This document shows, piece by piece, positions 28,119 through 36,107 of a stretch of 64,000 nucleotides of DNA. A model generated the notes under the pieces. That model had not been told where the DNA came from. It ran no database searches and worked only from the letters and a program-made list of their open reading frames with translations. Positions within the stretch are counted from its first letter, which is position 1. Every line of letters begins with the position of its first letter. The position numbers and the translations under genes were made by a program. This DNA comes from Pseudomonadota bacterium (GTDB taxonomy: Bacteria > Pseudomonadota > Gammaproteobacteria > Burkholderiales > Thiobacteraceae): contig JAKANO010000018.1 in the NCBI GenBank assembly GCA_021812385.1, forward strand, positions 1 through 64,000. The letters are read 5' to 3'.

Positions 28119-28913
28119 CTAAATCCCCCGAAACATAAAAGCCGTCAATAAAAAGTCCAGCGCCAACACCGCCAGTGATGAAGTGACCACAGTGCGCGTC
28201 GTGGCGTGCGAAACGCCCTCCGCCGTCGGCGGCGCGTCATAACCTTCGAATAAGGCGATTGCGGTGACCGCAACGCCGAACACGCAACTCTTGATCACGC
28301 CATTCATCACATCCAGGCGAAAATCCACGGCGGATTGCATTTGCGACCAAAACTGGCCTTCGTCCACGCCGATCATCACCACGCCGACCAGATAGCCGCC
28401 GAACACGCCGATGGCGGAGAACATCGCGGCCAATAGCGGCATCGAAATCACGCCGGCCCAGAAGCGCGGCGCGATCACGCGTGCGATCGGGTCAACCGCC
28501 ATCATTTCCATGGCGGTAATTTGCTCGGTGGCTTTCATTAAGCCGATTTCGGCGGTAATGGCGGAACCGGCGCGGCTCGCGAACAGCAGCGCCGCCAGCA
28601 CCGGACCTAATTCGCGCACCAGGGATAACGCAACCAAGGTGCCCAAGGCTGACTCGGAGCCATATTTTTGCAGCGTTTCATAGCCTTGCAAACCGAGCAC
28701 CATGCCGACGAATAGGCCGGATACCAGGATGATAATGAGCGACAACACGCCGCTGAAATAAATCTCTTTAATGGTCAGCTGGAAGCGCCGAAAGCTGATG
28801 CCGGAATGCAGCAGCACCGCCAAAAAGAAGCGGCTGGCAAAACCCAGGCGCCACACGCCGTTGACCACGCGGTGGCCGGTGCCGCGAATTGCCGCGAGGC
28901 TGCGATCAAGCAT
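28119..28913 (-). CDS. mlaE: ABC transporter permease MlaE
   Basis: A 264-residue integral membrane permease of the phospholipid Mla transporter. Several hydrophobic helices are evident. The conserved family region AEIGLMKATEQITAMEMMAVDP is present, as is the C-terminal YDAPPTAEGVSHATTRTVVTS. It overlaps mlaF by 8 bases. Confidence 0.95.
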   Translation of the reverse strand: MLDRSLAAIRGTGHRVVNGVWRLGFASRFFLAVLLHSGISFRRFQLTIKEIYFSGVLSLIIILVSGLFVGMVLGLQGYETLQKYGSESALGTLVALSLVRELGPVLAALLFASRAGSAITAEIGLMKATEQITAMEMMAVDPIARVIAPRFWAGVISMPLLAAMFSAIGVFGGYLVGVVMIGVDEGQFWSQMQSAVDFRLDVMNGVIKSCVFGVAVTAIALFEGYDAPPTAEGVSHATTRTVVTSSLAVLALDFLLTAFMFRGI

Positions 28914-29718
28914 GGGCCGGCTCCAACGCTAAATCCGCCGCATAGCTGGCGCCGGGATAGTGGAAGGGCATTGGGCCGTCGATTTCGCCATGCACGAATT
29001 GATGCACGAAGCCGCTATCCAAAGCGCGGATCTCATCCGGTGATCCCTGTGCGATCACTTTCCCGCCCGACATAAAATAAATGTAATCCACGATTTTCAT
29101 CGATTCCTGTACATCGTGTGTCACCACGATCGAAGTGGCGCCCAGCGCATCATTGAGGTGCCGAATCAAATTCCCGATCACGCCCAGCGAGATCGTATCC
29201 AGACCGGCAAACGGCTCATCGTACATCATCAACATCGGATCCAAGGCGATGGCGCGCGCCAATGCCACGCGTCGCGCCATGCCGCCGGACAGCGAAGTCG
29301 GCATTAAATCGTGCGCGCCACGCAATCCCACCGCCTCCAGTTTTAACAGCACCAGGTCGCGAATCAAGGCTTCCGGCAAGTCGGTATGCTCGCGCATTTG
29401 AAACGCCACATTGTCGAATACCGACATATCGGTAAACAAAGCGCCAAACTGAAATAACATGCCCATGCGCCGGCGCATGCGGTACAACTGTTGCTGATCC
29501 AATGCGCTAATCGTCTGGCCGGTCACTTTTACCGTGCCTTGGCTGGGCTTGAGTTGGCCGCCGATCAAGCGCAGCAGCGTCGTCTTGCCGCAACCGGAAA
29601 GTCCCATGATCGCCACCACCTTGCCGCGCGGAATGTCCATATTGATGCCTTGCAGCACGGGACGCACGTCATAGGTGAAATTCAAGTCGCGAATTTCAAC
29701 GAGATTTTCAGTGGGCAT
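28906..29718 (-). CDS. mlaF: ABC transporter ATP-binding protein MlaF
   Basis: A 270-residue ATPase driving the Mla phospholipid transporter. Walker A is MGLSGCGKTTLLRLI, the signature is LSGGMARRVALARAIALDP, Walker B is LMMYDEPFAGLD, and the switch His is in VVTHDVQES. It is the first gene of the mla-his-tat run. The 67 bases upstream show no clear promoter. Confidence 0.96.
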   Translation of the reverse strand: MPTENLVEIRDLNFTYDVRPVLQGINMDIPRGKVVAIMGLSGCGKTTLLRLIGGQLKPSQGTVKVTGQTISALDQQQLYRMRRRMGMLFQFGALFTDMSVFDNVAFQMREHTDLPEALIRDLVLLKLEAVGLRGAHDLMPTSLSGGMARRVALARAIALDPMLMMYDEPFAGLDTISLGVIGNLIRHLNDALGATSIVVTHDVQESMKIVDYIYFMSGGKVIAQGSPDEIRALDSGFVHQFVHGEIDGPMPFHYPGASYAADLALEPAHA

Positions 29719-29785
29719 GGTTTAGGTGTGATTTTTTTAACGGCGCATTTTAACTCGAACCCGGCCCGATTCAAACTGCGCCAGC

Positions 29786-30262
29786 TTAATATCCCAAAAC
29801 CTCAAGCAAGGTACGGACTTGCTCCAATTGCACGTAGTCCGCACTTGCCGATACCAAGTAAACAGGGGGCGAGGCCTCCAGCGCTTGCAGCGTTTGCGCC
29901 AACTGCCGCAAATTGGCGCCGGGTTCGAGCCAGATCAAGGGCGGGCCTTGACGTGGGTGAACCAGCAGCGCTTTCTCGCCCAAGGCCGCGAGCAGTGCCG
30001 CATCGTGTGCGGATGGCGTCGGCGGCGTTTCCAGCAAAAAGCGAAACGGTTCTCGCGTGGCATGACGCCATTCGGCCAAGCTTTCCGCAGAAGCGGCATG
30101 CCAGCTTGCATAGGGCAAATACACGCATTCAAAAGCGGTGCTGTAATAGTTCAAGCGCCATTCCGGTGGCAAATCCTGCGGATAAAAAACACCGTTCCAC
30201 GCCGGATGATCCCAGCCGATCGCGCCCAACAGGCAGTAATGATAATTTGGCGTGGATTGCAT
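29786..30262 (-). CDS. short DUF72 (YecE)-like protein
   Basis: A 158-residue protein. The N-terminal half has DUF72-like features: GAIGWDHPAWNGVFYPQDLP followed by EWRLNYYSTAFECVYLP, matching the W-G-x-FYP and L-x-YY-x-x-F-x-x-VE pattern of YecE-like TIM barrels. Full members have about 240-300 residues, so this is a shortened or divergent form with perhaps half a barrel. It diverges from the flavin oxidoreductase gene with only 36 bases between starts. Function is unknown; the family call is moderate. Confidence 0.65.
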   Translation of the reverse strand: MQSTPNYHYCLLGAIGWDHPAWNGVFYPQDLPPEWRLNYYSTAFECVYLPYASWHAASAESLAEWRHATREPFRFLLETPPTPSAHDAALLAALGEKALLVHPRQGPPLIWLEPGANLRQLAQTLQALEASPPVYLVSASADYVQLEQVRTLLEVLGY

Positions 30263-30298
30263 GGGCTGGCATTATCCTATTATTTCGCAAGGTTGCGC

Positions 30299-31363
30299 AT
30301 GCGCTTTGACCTGTTCTACGAACTCTCCATGCCGCCGCAGGGCGCTGTCAGCGAAGTGCAAGCCGTGGCCGCGTGGCTGGACACCCTGGCGCTGGCCGAT
30401 CAACTGGGCTTTGGCTGCGCTTGGCTGGTAGAGCACCACTTCACGCGCGGCTACTCGCACAGCTCAAAACCGGAAATTTTGCTCGGCGCGGCCGCACAAC
30501 GCACGCAAAGGCTGCGCTTAGGCTTGGGCGTGATTCCAGCGCCGTATCATCACCCGATCCATAGCGCCGAGCGCGTGGCGATGCTGGATGTGCTGTCCAA
30601 TGGTCGTTTGGAGGTCGGCCTCGGGCGCGGCTTCTCGCCGCGCGAATACCAGGCCTTCGGCGTGGATATGCAACACAGTCGCGCACTGACGCAGGAAACG
30701 CTGGATATCCTGCGTCTGAGCTTTACGCGCCAACCGATTACCTATCAAGGGCAACGGCTGTCGTTTGAAAACCTGGATATCCTGCCGCATGTGGTGCAGC
30801 AGCCGCACCCGCCGCTATGGAGCGCGGCCGTGAGTCCGGAAAGTTTCGAGTGGAGCGCCCGCCAAGGCCTGGGCGTGCTCGCCGGGCCATTCAAGCCGTG
30901 GTTCATGACGCGCGCCGATATTCGGCGCTATCAAAAAGCTTGGCGCGAGCGGTCACAGATTCTGGAGCCACCGCGCATCGGCATGACGCTGGGCATTCTG
31001 TGTTTGCCGGACGGCAAGCGCGCCAAGCAATTGGCCAAGCCGGCGTTTGAGTGGTTTTATCGCGCGCTGTTTCAGACTGTCCGCCCGGTGCTGGAACAGC
31101 TGTATCCCAGTTATGAACATTTCCGTGAACTAGGCCGCTTCCGCGCTGTGCTCGAGCGCGGCATCAACGCCGGCTTGCTGCAAAGATTCGGCATGGCATT
31201 TGCTGGTTCGCCTGCGGAATGTATCGACTACTTGGCGCAATATCGCGAGCAAGGCGTGACGCATCTGCTCCTGGCCGTCGGTGCAGGTGCAGTGACTGCC
31301 GAAGTGGCGCTCGAATCCATGCGCTGTATTGCTGCTGATGTGATGCCGGCGCTGCGAGATTAA
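30299..31363 (+). CDS. luciferase-like (LLM class) flavin-dependent oxidoreductase
   Basis: A 354-residue TIM-barrel monooxygenase of the bacterial luciferase superfamily. The start is set at ATG 30299 (MRFDLFYELSMPP); a longer upstream frame crosses the opposite-strand gene and is not credible. Typical blocks are LGFGCAWLVEHHFTRGYS, RLGLGVIPAPYHHPI, ERVAMLDVLSNGRLEVGLGRG and the C-terminal GSPAECIDYLAQY. The substrate is unknown; it probably uses reduced FMN supplied by a separate reductase. The SDR gene follows 5 bases later. Confidence 0.88.
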   Translation: MRFDLFYELSMPPQGAVSEVQAVAAWLDTLALADQLGFGCAWLVEHHFTRGYSHSSKPEILLGAAAQRTQRLRLGLGVIPAPYHHPIHSAERVAMLDVLSNGRLEVGLGRGFSPREYQAFGVDMQHSRALTQETLDILRLSFTRQPITYQGQRLSFENLDILPHVVQQPHPPLWSAAVSPESFEWSARQGLGVLAGPFKPWFMTRADIRRYQKAWRERSQILEPPRIGMTLGILCLPDGKRAKQLAKPAFEWFYRALFQTVRPVLEQLYPSYEHFRELGRFRAVLERGINAGLLQRFGMAFAGSPAECIDYLAQYREQGVTHLLLAVGAGAVTAEVALESMRCIAADVMPALRD

Positions 31364-31368
31364 GCACG

Positions 31369-32259
31369 ATGCGCGTCTTCCTCAGCGGTTCGGCATCGCA
31401 TCTGGCGCAAGCACTGCTTCCCAAGCTTTGCGCACGGTCTGAGGTCAGCGCGGTCATTGGCATCGACCTGCGAGCCGCTGCCTTCGCACATTCCAAGTTT
31501 ACGCAGCACAACGCCGACATCCGCAGCCCCGAAACCGTGCGCCTGATGCAAGGCTGCGATGCCTTGGCACACCTTGCCTTCATCGTGCTGCGCGGCAACA
31601 TGACGGCCGCGATCATGCAAGACATCAACGTGCAAGGCACGCGCCAGCTGTTCCATGCGGCGCGCCAAGCGCGAATTGCGCGCTTGGTGCATCTGTCCAG
31701 CGCGGCGGTGTATGGCGGCGGCGAAAATTTGAGCGAAAGCGCAGCGCTGCGCCCCTTGCCGGGTTTTCTCTACGGCCAGCATAAAGCGCAACTGGAAGCC
31801 TGGCTGGCCAGTGAATTTCCAGAGGCGGTGCGGCTGCGGCCGCACATTATTCTCGGCCCGCAGTGCCAGACTTTGTTGCTTAAAATACTGCGCCAGCCGT
31901 TTTTTGTGAGCCTAGCCGAGCCGCAGCCGCAGTTGCAATGCGTGCATGAGGATGATGTGGCGGATGCGATCATCGCCAGCCTGCTGCTGCCGGCCAGCGG
32001 GCCGATCAATCTGGCGGCGCCGGGCAGTTTCAGCTTCAAGCAAGCCATCGCGCAAAGGCATGCTGGCGCGCTGCCCATGACATTTGGCGCCGCCAAAATG
32101 GCGCTGAAGTTGGCCTGGCGTTTCACCGGCTTCGGTGGCGAGCCGGCGTGGCTGGACGGCATCCAATATCCGCTCACCCTGGATTGCAGCCGCGCCCAGC
32201 AAGTGTTGGCCTGGCAGCCGCAATACGATGCGCTGGCCGCGCTGGCTTCGGTGAAATAG
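31369..32259 (+). CDS. NAD-dependent epimerase/dehydratase (extended SDR) family protein
   Basis: A 296-residue Rossmann protein. The cofactor-loop region MRVFLSGSASHLAQALLPKL has degenerated from the usual GxxGxxG pattern. The conserved LVHLSSAAVYGG (active-site Ser) and the YGQHKAQ catalytic Tyr-Lys pair are present. The extended C-terminal region includes VHEDDVADAIIASL, the domain contacting the sugar nucleotide in relatives. The substrate is not known. It follows the LLM oxidoreductase by 5 bases, so the two may act on the same compound. A CGCCAAG repeat lies downstream. Confidence 0.78.
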   Translation: MRVFLSGSASHLAQALLPKLCARSEVSAVIGIDLRAAAFAHSKFTQHNADIRSPETVRLMQGCDALAHLAFIVLRGNMTAAIMQDINVQGTRQLFHAARQARIARLVHLSSAAVYGGGENLSESAALRPLPGFLYGQHKAQLEAWLASEFPEAVRLRPHIILGPQCQTLLLKILRQPFFVSLAEPQPQLQCVHEDDVADAIIASLLLPASGPINLAAPGSFSFKQAIAQRHAGALPMTFGAAKMALKLAWRFTGFGGEPAWLDGIQYPLTLDCSRAQQVLAWQPQYDALAALASVK

Positions 32260-32290
32260 CCGCGCCTGCTATGATCTCGAAAAGCTTATT

Positions 32291-32416
32291 AACCGCCAAG
32301 ACGCCAAGAACGCCAAGAAAAGCAAAAATTCTTGTCACAGAGAAAATAAATCCGGACTCTCTGTGTGCTCTGCGATCTCTGCGTTGAAACAAGGTTTTCT
32401 TGGCGTCTTGGCGGTT
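32291..32416. repeat. nested CGCCAAG / CAGAG inverted repeat
   Basis: The outer arms are AACCGCCAAGACGCCAAG (from 32291, with a third CGCCAAG word) and CTTGGCGTCTTGGCGGTT (to 32416). Inside is a second inverted pair, CACAGAGAAA (about 32336) against CTCTCTGTGTGCTCTGCG (from 32357), using the CAGAG words seen at 1367-1436. So two word families are combined in one element. It ends 15 bases before the ABC ATPase start. Confidence 0.92.
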
Positions 32417-32431
32417 CAACGTTCTTTTGGG

Positions 32432-33175
32432 ATGAAGCATTCGGTCATGGATAGTTCGCAGTCAGCGCCCGCACTCGATATTCACCAGCTCGCCAAAAAC
32501 TACGGCAAGCTGCCGGTATTGCAGCCGCTCAATCTCAGCGTGCAGCGCGGCGAATGTTTCGGCTTGGTGGGTAAAAACGGCGCGGGCAAGACCACGCTGA
32601 TCAAATGCTTGTTGGATTTTTGCGATATCGACGCCGGCGCAATCCATATTCTGGGCATTCCGCACCATGAAAATCGCGCGCGCAATCCGCTGGCTTTTTT
32701 GCCGGAAAGTTTTTTGCCGCCGCACGCGCTCACCGGGCGCGATTTCTTGCAATACATGCTGGCCTTGCGCGAACTGCCCTATGTCGAAGAACAAGCGTGC
32801 GCCCTGTGCGCAGCGCTCGACCTGGATCCACAAGCGCTTTCGCGGCAAGCGCGCAGCTACTCCAAAGGCATGACGCAAAAGCTGGGCTTGGCCGCGTGCT
32901 TTCTGAGCCAAGCCGAGCTGTTCGTGCTGGACGAACCGATGAGCGGCCTCGACCCGAAGGCGCGCGCGTTGCTGAAACGGCAATTGGCGCTATTGAAACA
33001 AGCCGGCAAGACCGTATTTTTCAGCTCCCACGTTTTAGCCGATGTGGAAGAAATCTGCGACCGCATGGCGATCCTGCATGACGGACAATTGGCTTTCGTC
33101 GGCACGGCTGCCGGATGCCGCGCACAGTTTCATGGCGCAACTTTGGAGGAAGCTTACTTAAGCTGCATCGAGTAA
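32432..33175 (+). CDS. ABC transporter ATP-binding protein (orphan)
   Basis: A 247-residue ATPase with Walker A GLVGKNGAGKTTLIK, signature YSKGMTQKLGLAACF, Walker B LFVLDEPMSGLD and the switch-His region FFSSHVLADVEEICD. It resembles ATPases of ABC-2-type exporters. No permease is adjacent, so its partner must be elsewhere. The start is either ATG 32432 or ATG 32447; neither has a strong ribosome site, because the repeat arm ends at 32416. It is possibly regulated or silenced by that structure. Confidence 0.85.
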   Translation: MKHSVMDSSQSAPALDIHQLAKNYGKLPVLQPLNLSVQRGECFGLVGKNGAGKTTLIKCLLDFCDIDAGAIHILGIPHHENRARNPLAFLPESFLPPHALTGRDFLQYMLALRELPYVEEQACALCAALDLDPQALSRQARSYSKGMTQKLGLAACFLSQAELFVLDEPMSGLDPKARALLKRQLALLKQAGKTVFFSSHVLADVEEICDRMAILHDGQLAFVGTAAGCRAQFHGATLEEAYLSCIE

Positions 33176-33271
33176 GCGTTTTAAGGGAATGCGCGATAGC
33201 TTAGCCGTCATATCTCTGGCACAATGTCAATTCTTCGACACTCATGATTTCACGCTAGGGGAGTACAAGAA

Positions 33272-34714
33272 GTGGCTTCTTCCTCAGAAAAACCCAGCCT
33301 GCTGATCGTCGATGACGATCCCTTGATCACCGACACCCTGAGCTTCGTGCTCGAACGGCACTTCGCGGTGCAGGTCGCCGATTCGCGCGCCAAGGCGCAG
33401 GCGGTACTGGCCAGCATGGATGCGCCGCCGCAACTGGCCTTGGTGGACTTGGGCTTGCCGCCCATGCCGCACTTGCCGGACGAGGGCTTTCGCCTGATTT
33501 CGGAACTGCTCGCGTTCTCCCCCGCGATTAAAATTTTAGTGCTGTCAGGCCAGAACGACGAAACTAATGCGCGTCATGCGCGCACTTTAGGCGCCATCGA
33601 TTTCATCGCCAAGCCGTGCGACCCGGAGCGTCTGCGCAAGCACTTGATGGACGCCTTAAAGGCGCGCAATGCCGAGGTTGCGGCCTCGGAAGAAGCCGCA
33701 ACCGATACCAGTTGCGGCTTGGTCGGCTTGAGCCCGGCGATTTTGAAGCTGCGGCAGCAGATCGCGCAATTCGCCGATTCGCCGTTTCCGGTATTGATCG
33801 AAGGCGAGTCCGGCAGCGGTAAGGAGCTGGTGTCGAGTTGCCTGCATCGCCTGAGCGTGCGCGCCAAGAAACCTTTTCTGGCGCTGAACTGTGCCGCGAT
33901 CTCGCCGACCTTGGTCGAGCCGACGCTGTTCGGCTATAGCAAGGGCGCATTTACCGGCGCGGTGACCGCGCGCTCCGGTTACTTCGAAGACGCCATCGAC
34001 GGCACCTTGTTCTTGGATGAAATCGGCGAGCTGCCGTTCGAGTTGCAGGCCAAGCTGTTGCGGGTGCTGGAGAATGGCGAATTCCAGCGCGTGGGCGAGA
34101 CGCAGACGCGCACCAGCAATGCGCGCATCGTCGCCGCCACCAATCGCGACTTGCGCGCCGAAGTGCGCGCCGGCCGCTTCCGCGCCGACCTGTATCATCG
34201 CTTGAGCGTGTTTACCGTGAGCGTGCCGCCGCTGCGCGAATTGAATGACGACAAGCTGGGCTTGTTGCAGCACTTCCGCGCCTTTTACGCCAAGCAAGTG
34301 AATACCAAACCGTTCGAGCTCGACGCGCAAGCCAATGCGCGCTGGGTCGGCTATCACTTCCCCGGCAATGTGCGCGAGTTGCGCAATATCGTGATTCGCC
34401 TCACCACCAAGTACGGCGGTCAAAGCGTAACGAAGCAGCAGTTGGAAGACGAGCTCGATACCGAGATGTATGCGCCCGCCGGTTCCGAATTGCCGACCGA
34501 CAATAAATCGCTGGAAGAAATGGCGAAGAAGCATTTGCAAAGCCAAACTAATTTCAGCTTGGATCAAACGCTCAAGCAGTGGGAGCAAAGCTACGTCGAA
34601 GCCGCGCTCAAAATCACCCACGGCAACCTGAGCCAGGCCGCCAAATTGCTGGGCGTGAATCGCACCACCTTGTATTCGCGCATGCAGGCCTATCAACCGG
34701 GCGCCGAAGAATAA
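33272..34714 (+). CDS. NtrC-class response regulator (PrsR-like), sigma-54 activator
   Basis: A 480-residue regulator. The receiver domain (about 8-128) has acidic D14-16, phospho-acceptor Asp 59 (ALVDLGLPP) and Lys 114 (FIAKP). The AAA+ domain (about 148-380) has Walker A EGESGSGKE, GAFTGA within GYSKGAFTGAV, and Walker B GTLFLDEIGEL. The C-terminal Fis-type HTH is GNLSQAAKLLGVNRTTLYSR. The receiver's D-L-G-L-P-P region resembles PrsR-type (PEP-CTERM-box) regulators. The start is GTG 33272 behind GGGGAG. No kinase gene is adjacent. It directly precedes the msh-like genes (2-base gap), suggesting it governs them or sigma-54 targets elsewhere. Confidence 0.88.
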   Translation: MASSSEKPSLLIVDDDPLITDTLSFVLERHFAVQVADSRAKAQAVLASMDAPPQLALVDLGLPPMPHLPDEGFRLISELLAFSPAIKILVLSGQNDETNARHARTLGAIDFIAKPCDPERLRKHLMDALKARNAEVAASEEAATDTSCGLVGLSPAILKLRQQIAQFADSPFPVLIEGESGSGKELVSSCLHRLSVRAKKPFLALNCAAISPTLVEPTLFGYSKGAFTGAVTARSGYFEDAIDGTLFLDEIGELPFELQAKLLRVLENGEFQRVGETQTRTSNARIVAATNRDLRAEVRAGRFRADLYHRLSVFTVSVPPLRELNDDKLGLLQHFRAFYAKQVNTKPFELDAQANARWVGYHFPGNVRELRNIVIRLTTKYGGQSVTKQQLEDELDTEMYAPAGSELPTDNKSLEEMAKKHLQSQTNFSLDQTLKQWEQSYVEAALKITHGNLSQAAKLLGVNRTTLYSRMQAYQPGAEE

Positions 34715-34716
34715 GC

Positions 34717-36093
34717 GTGTACAACGAGCACTTCGGCCTCAGCCAACCGCCGTTCAAAATCACACCCAACACCGCGTTCTTTTTCCCGGGCGGCAATCGC
34801 GGGCCGATCCTCGATGCGCTGGTTTACGCGATTACCCAGGGCGAGGGCATCGTCAAAGTCACCGGCGAAGTCGGCAGCGGCAAGACCATGTTGTGCCGCA
34901 TGTTGGAATCGCATTTACCGGACACGGTCGAGACCGTCTATCTCGCTAATCCGAGCGTAGCGCCGGGCGAAATTTTGCATGCCATCGCGTTCGAATTGCA
35001 CTTGGAGCTGCCGCCAGACGCCAGTCGCTTGCAAGTGATGCAGCTGCTGCAAGAGCATTTGCTGAAGCGCCATGCCGAAGGGCGGCAAGTGGTGCTGTTT
35101 GTCGAAGAAGCGCAAGCCACGCCGGTCGACACGCTGGAAGAAATCCGCCTGCTGTCCAACCTCGAAACCCAGCACCACAAGCTGTTGCAAATCGTTTTAT
35201 TCGGGCAGCCGGAATTGGATGAAACGCTTTCCGACTTGAATATTCGTCAGTTGAAAGAGCGCATCACGCACAGCTTCCGCCTCGACCCGCTGAACACGGT
35301 GGACATACGCGCCTACTTGAATTTCCGCATGCGCCAAGCGGGGTATAAAGGCCCGGATTTGTTTAGCGTCGGCGCCGTGCGCGAAATCGCGCGCGCTTCG
35401 CTGGGCTTGACCCGGCGCATCAATATCATTGCCGATAAAGCCTTGCTCGCGGCCTATACCGAGCAAACCCACGAGATCAGTTCGCATCATGTGCTGGTGG
35501 CGGCCAAGGATGCAGAATTTATCGATATCGTGCCGCGCCGCTTGTGGGGCCTTGGGCTGGGCGCGCTGGGGCTGTTGGTCTTGGGCATCGGCATTGGCAT
35601 GGCGATTTCGGCGTGGCGCAATGCGGCGCCGGCCAGCGCGCCAGCGCCGGTTAAAACCACGGCCCCCGTCATGGCGCCAGCAGCGCCGCCGAGCGTGAAA
35701 CCGGCGCCGGCCGCTCCTGCACTGACGGTCGTGGCGCCCATGAATGCAGCGCCGCAAGACCTTGTGCAGCAGCGCTTGAGCGCCACCGCGCAATGGTTGG
35801 CCAGCGCCAAGCCCGAGACGGCCGGCATCCATATCCAGCTGCTCGGCGCAAGCGACGCCAAACGCCTCGAAAACTACTTGCGGGAAATTGGCAAAGTCGT
35901 TGATATCCAGCAGGTTTTTGTGTACCGTACAAAAGCAGCTGGCAAGCCGGCGTTTAGCGTGATTTACGGCAGCTATCCCGATCGCGCCCACGCCAATGCA
36001 GCGCTGGAAAAATTGCCGGTGCAGTTGCGCGCGCAACACCCTTACTTACGCACCGTGCAGGGCATACGCGCCGAAATTTCTGCTAAGCGGTAA
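34717..36093 (+). CDS. mshM: ExeA/MshM-like AAA ATPase with C-terminal SPOR-like domain
   Basis: A 458-residue protein. The start is GTG 34717 (MYNEHFGLSQPPFKI), two bases after the upstream stop, behind a weak GAAGAA. The ATPase domain (about 1-265) has Walker A TGEVGSGKTMLCRM and Walker B VVLFVEEAQA. A membrane helix lies around 270-292 (LGLGALGLLVLGIGIGMAIS). A Pro/Ala linker and a final SPOR-like domain (about 375-450; FSVIYGSYPDRAHANAALEKL) follow, in the periplasm. ExeA-type ATPases help place secretins through the cell wall using peptidoglycan-binding C-termini; the SPOR-like domain fits that role. The mshM call rests on gene order with mshL. Confidence 0.8.
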   Translation: MYNEHFGLSQPPFKITPNTAFFFPGGNRGPILDALVYAITQGEGIVKVTGEVGSGKTMLCRMLESHLPDTVETVYLANPSVAPGEILHAIAFELHLELPPDASRLQVMQLLQEHLLKRHAEGRQVVLFVEEAQATPVDTLEEIRLLSNLETQHHKLLQIVLFGQPELDETLSDLNIRQLKERITHSFRLDPLNTVDIRAYLNFRMRQAGYKGPDLFSVGAVREIARASLGLTRRINIIADKALLAAYTEQTHEISSHHVLVAAKDAEFIDIVPRRLWGLGLGALGLLVLGIGIGMAISAWRNAAPASAPAPVKTTAPVMAPAAPPSVKPAPAAPALTVVAPMNAAPQDLVQQRLSATAQWLASAKPETAGIHIQLLGASDAKRLENYLREIGKVVDIQQVFVYRTKAAGKPAFSVIYGSYPDRAHANAALEKLPVQLRAQHPYLRTVQGIRAEISAKR

Positions 36094-36107
36094 ACGCCGA
36101 GGACAAT

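Noticed and set aside
32291..32416. CRISPR-like appearance of repeated CGCCAAG words
   Set aside because: Units are 7-12 bases, unevenly spaced and arranged as inverted arms, with no unique spacers and no cas genes.
33217..33235. Possible sigma-54 promoter (TGGCAC) upstream of the NtrC-class regulator
   Set aside because: The -24-like TGGCAC is present but there is no GC dinucleotide at the -12 spacing.
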